Origin: CAZOVK01 sp964583165
Lineage (GTDB): Bacteria; Bacillota; Clostridia; Lachnospirales; WRAX01
NCBI GenBank assembly: GCA_964583165.1
Contig: CAZOVK010000046.1
Coordinates: 1 to 17,928 of the forward strand
Length of the DNA stretch: 17,928 nucleotides
Direction of reading: 5' to 3'
The notes beneath the pieces were generated by a model. That model was not told where the DNA came from, did no database searches, and saw only the letters and a list, made by a program, of their open reading frames with translations. How positions within the stretch are numbered: position 1 is the first letter of the stretch; each line of letters opens with the position of its first letter. Of this stretch, positions 13,849 to 17,928 are shown piece by piece. Position numbers and translations under genes: made by a program.

Positions 13849-14868
13849 TTACTTCAACACATAAACCGTAACCTTTTGTCTGCCGAAATTCTTTACTTCT
13901 GTGCTTGTGTTTAGGTAGAGGTCGATTTTGTTGCCCTTTATCGCGCCGCCCGTGTCACCAGCAATTGCGTAACCATAGCCGTCTACATACAGCTCTGTGC
14001 CGAGAGGTATTACATTCGGGTCAACCGCCACAACGCCGTATTGCGCGACCATGCCGCTGCGTGTGATGCCGAAACCCTTATCACCGGGGCGTTTGCCTGT
14101 CGAAGCGTAATCTGATGTGTAGGCTGTAGCTTCCATAGTGATGACTTCGCTGTATTGGTATTTCTCCGTGATGCCGACTGTGGGAGCCGTGCCGACTTCG
14201 ACGACTTCTGTGACGGGGGCAGTGAGTACGGTTTCGTTCATAACAGTTGTTTCGCTAAGCTCGCCTTGTAAATAGGTGTAACGCGTGGTGACTTCGGCCA
14301 TGCCATCGACGCCGGGCGTGATGACGCGCTTTTCGCCTTCGTTGACACTCGCGTTGTAAACATAATCTGTTGTGTAGGGTATGACTTGGTTCGTTGTTTC
14401 GTCATAAACGCGGTTGACATACCAGAGATTGACATCCATGCCGGGTTTAATCATTACATAAGCGTCGTCTGGGTAACATTGGTACTTCGTGCCGTTAATC
14501 GAGTTGTAGAGTTTCGCGAACTCTGCGATTGTAAGATTGCGAGATTCGGCCGAAACTTCTATGCCGTCAAGGTAAAGCGTGATGTCGAACGCGCGGTCAA
14601 TCTCGATTTTCAAGCCGTCCTCAATGGGCGTGTTTAGCGGTGTTTTAAGTGTATCAAAGTAACCTATCTTTATGCTGTGCATTACGAGGAAACCGGCGAC
14701 GGTGCTCGCCTTGGTTTCAACCCATTCGGACTTATTGCCGTCAACTAACAAAACCTGTGGCAGTGCGGGTTCTTGTGGACTTGTCGTTGCGCTGGCCGAA
14801 ACGACTGTTGCCATGAAACCGAACACGAACACGAGAGTCAGCAAGTACGGCAGTAACCGTCTTATCAT
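13849..14868 (-). CDS. yabE: YabE-like cell wall protein with DUF348, G5 and 3D domains
   Basis: A 339-residue secreted protein. A signal peptide covers residues 1-26 (basic MIRR, hydrophobic core, SASA). One clear DUF348 ubiquitin-like module lies at about 38-92, with a more diverged second one near 94-150. A G5 domain, thought to bind glycan, covers about 152-226. The C-terminal 3D domain (about 244-339) begins MEATAYTSDY and keeps the three aspartates D283, D305 and D316 (VDPNVIP, AGDTGGAI, KIDLYL). This is the arrangement of YabE/RpfB-Sps proteins, which are probable lytic transglycosylases for wall growth or resuscitation. Family members often have three DUF348 copies, so this is a short version. 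GGAGG lies six to seven bases before the ATG. It follows tatD, as in many Bacillota, yet has a promoter of its own. Confidence 0.9.
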   Translation of the reverse strand: MIRRLLPYLLTLVFVFGFMATVVSASATTSPQEPALPQVLLVDGNKSEWVETKASTVAGFLVMHSIKIGYFDTLKTPLNTPIEDGLKIEIDRAFDITLYLDGIEVSAESRNLTIAEFAKLYNSINGTKYQCYPDDAYVMIKPGMDVNLWYVNRVYDETTNQVIPYTTDYVYNASVNEGEKRVITPGVDGMAEVTTRYTYLQGELSETTVMNETVLTAPVTEVVEVGTAPTVGITEKYQYSEVITMEATAYTSDYASTGKRPGDKGFGITRSGMVAQYGVVAVDPNVIPLGTELYVDGYGYAIAGDTGGAIKGNKIDLYLNTSTEVKNFGRQKVTVYVLK

Positions 14869-14934
14869 TTTGAACCTCCATTATTTGGCATTTCTGAGTG
14901 AATGAAACGCCCTTGTTTTCCCGAAACATGAAAA

Positions 14935-14956
14935 TAGGATACTATACTGTATCCTA
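14935..14956. promoter_or_regulatory. Dyad-symmetric element at the yabE start of transcription
   Basis: TAGGATAC (14935-14942) and GTATCCTA (14949-14956) are perfect 8-bp arms with six bases between. The element lies just downstream of the predicted -10 box, so it covers the first bases transcribed. It could bind a dimeric repressor or fold as a short hairpin at the mRNA 5' end. No regulator family is named because the half-site matches none I recognise with confidence. Confidence 0.6.
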
Positions 14957-14965
14957 CCATAGAAT

Positions 14966-14994
14966 ATATTAACATGGATGTAATAATTATGCAA
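14966..14994 (-). promoter_or_regulatory. Promoter of the yabE-like gene
   Basis: On the minus strand TTGCAT (14994-14989), a 17-base spacer and TAATAT (14971-14966). The -35 box begins four bases after the tatD stop. The predicted transcription start is near 14959. Confidence 0.6.
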
Positions 14995-14997
14995 CAT

Positions 14998-15759
14998 TTA
15001 TTTTATAGAAAATAAACATCTCGCATTTTCATGTGTCTGTTTTGCAACAATTTCGGAAGAAATTTGTTTAATCTGCCCAATTTTTTCAGCAATGATTTGT
15101 AGAAACTGTGAGGTATTGCGCTCGCCGCGGTGGGGTGTCGGCGCAAGATATGGGCAGTCTGTTTCAAGCAATATGTGCTCTAAGTCAACAGCCTTAACCA
15201 CATCGGGCAACACCTTCGCGTTTTTGTATGTCACAACCCCGCCAATCCCAATAAAATAGCCCATTCTGACGTATTCGGCGGCCGTTTCTACACTACCCGA
15301 GAAGCAGTGAATCACACCACGCTGTACGCCCGATTCCCTTAATATTTCAAGCGTATCGGCGCAAGCATCACGTGAGTGAATTATTACGGGCATGTTAAGC
15401 CGTTTTGCTACTGCTAGTTGCTCGCGAAACCAATGTTTCTGCACCTCGCGCGGTGTTCGGCTTCTAAAATAATCCAGCCCGATTTCACCAATTGCGACCA
15501 CCTTTGAAAAATCAGCATATTGCACAAGAATATCAATATCATTTTGTGAGATTTCTCCAACAGAATGCGGATGCACCCCCACAGACGCAAAGACGTACTC
15601 ATACATCTTAGAAAGTTCAATACTTGCGCGGCTTGAGGCCATGTCAGCGCCTACGTTAATGACATGGCTAATGCCATAAGAGGGCAGGGAAGCCAAAACA
15701 GCTTCCCTGTCAATATCGAACGCCTCATCGTCATAATGGGCGTGAGATTCAAATATCAT
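14998..15759 (-). CDS. tatD: TatD family metal-dependent deoxyribonuclease
   Basis: A 253-residue amidohydrolase-fold nuclease of the cytoplasm. All metal and active-site landmarks are present: SHAHYDD with His6 and His8, GEIGLDY with Glu92, HSRDA with His128, HCFSG with His151 and ETDCPYLAP with Asp201, then PHRGERN. TatD enzymes remove 3' ends of DNA and take part in repair and RNA turnover; the Bacillota copy is usually beside metG, as here. GGAG lies six bases before the ATG. It begins 39 bases after metG with no terminator between, so the two are probably co-transcribed. Length is normal for the family (about 255). Confidence 0.95.
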   Translation of the reverse strand: MIFESHAHYDDEAFDIDREAVLASLPSYGISHVINVGADMASSRASIELSKMYEYVFASVGVHPHSVGEISQNDIDILVQYADFSKVVAIGEIGLDYFRSRTPREVQKHWFREQLAVAKRLNMPVIIHSRDACADTLEILRESGVQRGVIHCFSGSVETAAEYVRMGYFIGIGGVVTYKNAKVLPDVVKAVDLEHILLETDCPYLAPTPHRGERNTSQFLQIIAEKIGQIKQISSEIVAKQTHENARCLFSIK

Positions 15760-15798
15760 ACGTAACTCCTATATTACCGTCTTTATGCTGACGATTTC

Positions 15799-17748
15799 CT
15801 ACGAAACAGTGGCGCCGGGGTCAATCGCTCCGTCAGGTGTAACAAGCCGCAACACGCCGTTCTCGTCAGAAGCCGCCAGAACCATGCCATAACTCATTAC
15901 TCCCGCCAATTTCACGGGTTTAAGGTTCGTGCAGACGATAACTTGCTTGCCGACAAGTGCTTCTGGCTCGTAAAACTTTGCAATACCCGACACAATCTGA
16001 CGTACTTCGTCGGCACCTGTCTGAATTTGCAGGCATAACAGCTTATCGGAGTTTTCAACCTTCTTACACTCCTTAACCGTGCCGACCTTCATCTCGACTT
16101 GAGCGAACGCGTCGATAGAAATTTCAGCGGGCGGCGCAGGTTTAGCATGTTTGGCGGGTTTTGACGGTTTTTCGGCTTTCTCGGGCTTCTTCTGCTCGGG
16201 CGCCTTCTCCTTCTTAACCTCAATACGCGGGAAAGGCACAGAACCCTTTGTCACGCGAACATCTCGGGAGAGTTTCCCGAACCGCTCTATAGAATCCCAT
16301 GTGAAGATGTCAGTAGGGATGTTGAGCTGTTCAATAATATGTTTGGGCATACGCGGCATAATCGGGCTAATCATTACGCCAATCATGCGCAAGACCTCAG
16401 CGAGTGCATACATTACACCCGCAAGCTCGGCGCGGCGTGTTTCATCCTTGAAAAGAACCCACGGCTGTGTTTCATCGGCGTATTTGTTAGCGCGGCGCAC
16501 AAGCGTCCAGATGTCGTTGAGCGCGTCTGAGAAGCGCATAGCGTCCATGTGCTCGGCGACACAGGCCACGGTTTTTTCAGCCATTGCGATAAAGTCAGCC
16601 TCAAACGGGTTAGTTGAGTGCTCAACGGGTAACTGACCGCCGAAGTATTTATCAATCATGCCGACAGTCCGAGTCAATAGATTACCCAAATCATTGGCCA
16701 AATCGGAGTTTATACGCTTAATCAAGCCCTCTTCGCTGAACACGCCGTCTTGCCCGAAGATGATTTCACGTAAAACAAAATAACGAACAGCGTCAACACC
16801 ATACGTTTCAACCAAATACATAGGGTCAACGCAGTTACCGAGCGACTTACTCATCTTCTGCCCATTATAAGTCAGCCAACCATGCCCATAAACCTGCTTC
16901 GGCAATGGCAAATCAAGAGCCATCAAAATCGCGGGCCAAATCAGCGTATGGAAGCGCACAATCTCCTTACCGACCAAATGACAATCAGCCGGCCAATACT
17001 TCTGATAGTCGGCGTCGTTGTCAGAGAGGTAACCAAGCTTCGTTATATAGTTAGAAAGCGCGTCAATCCAGACATAGACCACATGACCGGGGTCAAAGTC
17101 AACGGGTATGCCCCACTTGAAGGACGTGCGCGATACACAGAGGTCTTCCAGACCCGGCTTCAAGAAGTTCTGGACCATTTCGTTGCGCCGTGTTTCGGGA
17201 TAGATAAAGTCGGGATTTGCTTCAATGAGGTCAAGAAGCGGTTGTGTGAACTTGCTTAATTGGAAGAAGTACGCTTCCTCTTGAACCTTCTGGACGGGGC
17301 GGCCGCAGTCGGGGCAAACACCGCCCACTGCTTGACGTTCTGTAAAGAACGCTTCGTCGGGCGTACAGTATAAGCCCTCATAATGCCCCTTATAGATATA
17401 TCCCTTTTCATAAAGCTTCTTGAAAATCTTTTGAACAGCTACCTTATGCTCCTCGTCTGTCGTGCGAATGAAATAATCATACTCTATATCAAGCATTTGC
17501 CACAAATCTTTAATCCATGCGATTATCTCATCAAGGAATGCCATTTCTGTCATGCCTTTTGCCTTAGCCGCTTTCTCTATCTTCTGCCCATGCTCGTCTG
17601 TGCCCGTCAAAAAGCGCGTATCAAAGCCGCGCAACTTTTTATACCGCGCCATGGTGTCAGCGACAATCGTCGTGTAAGCGTTCCCTATGTGAAGCTTGTC
17701 ACTTGGGTAATATATGGGCGTGGTAATATAGTATGTTTTGTCAGCCAT
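15799..17748 (-). CDS. metG: Methionyl-tRNA synthetase with C-terminal tRNA-binding domain
   Basis: A 649-residue cytoplasmic class I aminoacyl-tRNA synthetase that charges tRNA-Met. The HIGH-like motif is HIGN at 20-23 and the second signature is KMSKS at 298-302. The connective insert keeps a zinc-knuckle pattern Cys128-x2-Asp131 and Cys145-x2-Cys148, so one of four ligands is Asp. VWIDALSNYITKLGY and GKEIVRFHTLIWPA are typical. The alpha-helical anticodon domain runs to about 505, then a Lys/Pro/Ala-rich linker (about 508-540), then the EMAP-like OB fold (FAQVEMKVGTVKECKKVENSDKLL to the end), which raises tRNA affinity and mediates dimerisation. GGAAGG precedes the ATG. It heads metG-tatD and is divergent from the gene at the right edge. 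Confidence 0.97.
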   Translation of the reverse strand: MADKTYYITTPIYYPSDKLHIGNAYTTIVADTMARYKKLRGFDTRFLTGTDEHGQKIEKAAKAKGMTEMAFLDEIIAWIKDLWQMLDIEYDYFIRTTDEEHKVAVQKIFKKLYEKGYIYKGHYEGLYCTPDEAFFTERQAVGGVCPDCGRPVQKVQEEAYFFQLSKFTQPLLDLIEANPDFIYPETRRNEMVQNFLKPGLEDLCVSRTSFKWGIPVDFDPGHVVYVWIDALSNYITKLGYLSDNDADYQKYWPADCHLVGKEIVRFHTLIWPAILMALDLPLPKQVYGHGWLTYNGQKMSKSLGNCVDPMYLVETYGVDAVRYFVLREIIFGQDGVFSEEGLIKRINSDLANDLGNLLTRTVGMIDKYFGGQLPVEHSTNPFEADFIAMAEKTVACVAEHMDAMRFSDALNDIWTLVRRANKYADETQPWVLFKDETRRAELAGVMYALAEVLRMIGVMISPIMPRMPKHIIEQLNIPTDIFTWDSIERFGKLSRDVRVTKGSVPFPRIEVKKEKAPEQKKPEKAEKPSKPAKHAKPAPPAEISIDAFAQVEMKVGTVKECKKVENSDKLLCLQIQTGADEVRQIVSGIAKFYEPEALVGKQVIVCTNLKPVKLAGVMSYGMVLAASDENGVLRLVTPDGAIDPGATVS

Positions 17749-17781
17749 TTGCTTTTCCTTCCATAATATAGTGATTATTGT

Positions 17782-17810
17782 ATTCTACCACATATTCCCC
17801 TTTTTGAAAA
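17782..17810 (-). promoter_or_regulatory. Promoter of metG
   Basis: On the minus strand TTTTCA (17810-17805), a 17-base spacer, and TAGAAT (17787-17782) preceded by TGTGG. The -10 box is good and the -35 box weak. The leader is only about 25-30 bases, so there is no room for a T-box or S-box leader upstream of metG. Confidence 0.5.
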
Positions 17811-17833
17811 CATTTTTATTATTTGTTTTTTTA

Positions 17834-17861
17834 TTGAAATATTCGGGCATTATGATATAAT
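17834..17861 (+). promoter_or_regulatory. Strong extended -10 promoter for the gene at the right edge
   Basis: TTGAAA (17834-17839), a 16-base spacer and a perfect TATAAT (17856-17861), with TG one base before it (extended -10). The leader to the ATG at 17896 is about 28 bases. Confidence 0.75.
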
Positions 17862-17895
17862 GAAACTTAGGAATCTAAGGAAGCGAGGGGTGTTT

Positions 17896-17928
17896 ATGAA
17901 GCGTAACAGCACGAAACAAGTTATTGGG
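17896..17928 (+). CDS. Start of an unidentified gene, cut by window edge
   Basis: Eleven codons are visible (MKRNSTKQVIG), behind a strong promoter and a GAGGGG ribosome site five bases before the ATG. A basic, polar start is seen, too short to recognise a family or to say whether a signal peptide follows. The gene is divergent from metG. Confidence 0.6.
   Translation, partial: MKRNSTKQVIG

Noticed and set aside
16151..16636. 161-codon + strand frame inside metG
   Set aside because: Antisense shadow of metG without a ribosome site.
17749..17800. T-box or SAM riboswitch before metG
   Set aside because: The distance from promoter to start is about 25-30 bases, too short for either.
1..17928. 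tRNA, rRNA, CRISPR array, transposase or prophage genes
   Set aside because: No direct-repeat array, no tRNA T-loop pattern with a matching acceptor stem, and no recognisable transposase or phage protein on either strand.

Overview
The window looks like chromosomal DNA of a Gram-positive, probably endospore-forming member of the Bacillota (Clostridia-like). The evidence is the metG-tatD-yabE order typical of Bacillota, a LysM plus glycoside hydrolase 18 protein of the spore cortex-lytic type, a pyruvate phosphate dikinase next to PTS enzyme I, and a MurJ/CsaB/TagA cell-wall-polymer cluster. Base composition is intermediate, roughly half G+C by eye. I cannot name a genus. No tRNA, rRNA, CRISPR array or insertion sequence was seen.

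Layout. 1-2117 (+): the 3' part of pyruvate phosphate dikinase with a terminator, then a GNAT acetyltransferase with its own terminator. 2118-2354: a convergent spacer without a convincing gene. 2378-3475 (-): a LysM-GH18 hydrolase, divergent from a membrane-anchored metallo-beta-lactamase-fold hydrolase (3555-4220, +). 4223-4361: a dense structured intergenic block with a perfect 12-bp hairpin, a perfect G-quadruplex motif on the minus strand and a 16-bp-arm bidirectional terminator. 4384-10923 (-): a tightly coupled six-gene operon, transcribed murJ, GT4-CsaB fusion, tagA-like, yitT-like, HIT, SDR. 10924-11212: a structured leader with a second perfect G-quadruplex motif and hairpins. 11213-12919 (-): ptsI, driven by a good promoter that lies back to back with one for a class I methyltransferase (13053-13769, +). 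13849-17748 (-): metG, tatD and a YabE-like G5/3D protein, the last with its own promoter and a dyad-symmetric element. At the right edge a divergent + strand gene begins behind a strong extended -10 promoter.

How the genes fit together. The central operon reads as an envelope cassette: MurJ flips lipid II, TagA-like and the GT4 domain would make a lipid-linked secondary wall polymer, and the CsaB domain would add the pyruvyl ketal that S-layer-homology domains bind. YitT, HIT and SDR are probably passengers. ptsI and ppdK are two PEP-using phosphohistidine enzymes in the same neighbourhood. Three short + strand genes (GNAT, MBL, methyltransferase) use AGG/AGA arginine codons far more than ppdK does, which suggests accessory genes inserted among housekeeping ones.

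The points most worth a second look are the GT4-CsaB fusion with its atypical GT4 motif, the two minus-strand G-quadruplex motifs (one enclosed by a competing hairpin in the murJ leader), and the dyad at the yabE promoter. I did not find a clearly new defence or mobile system here.
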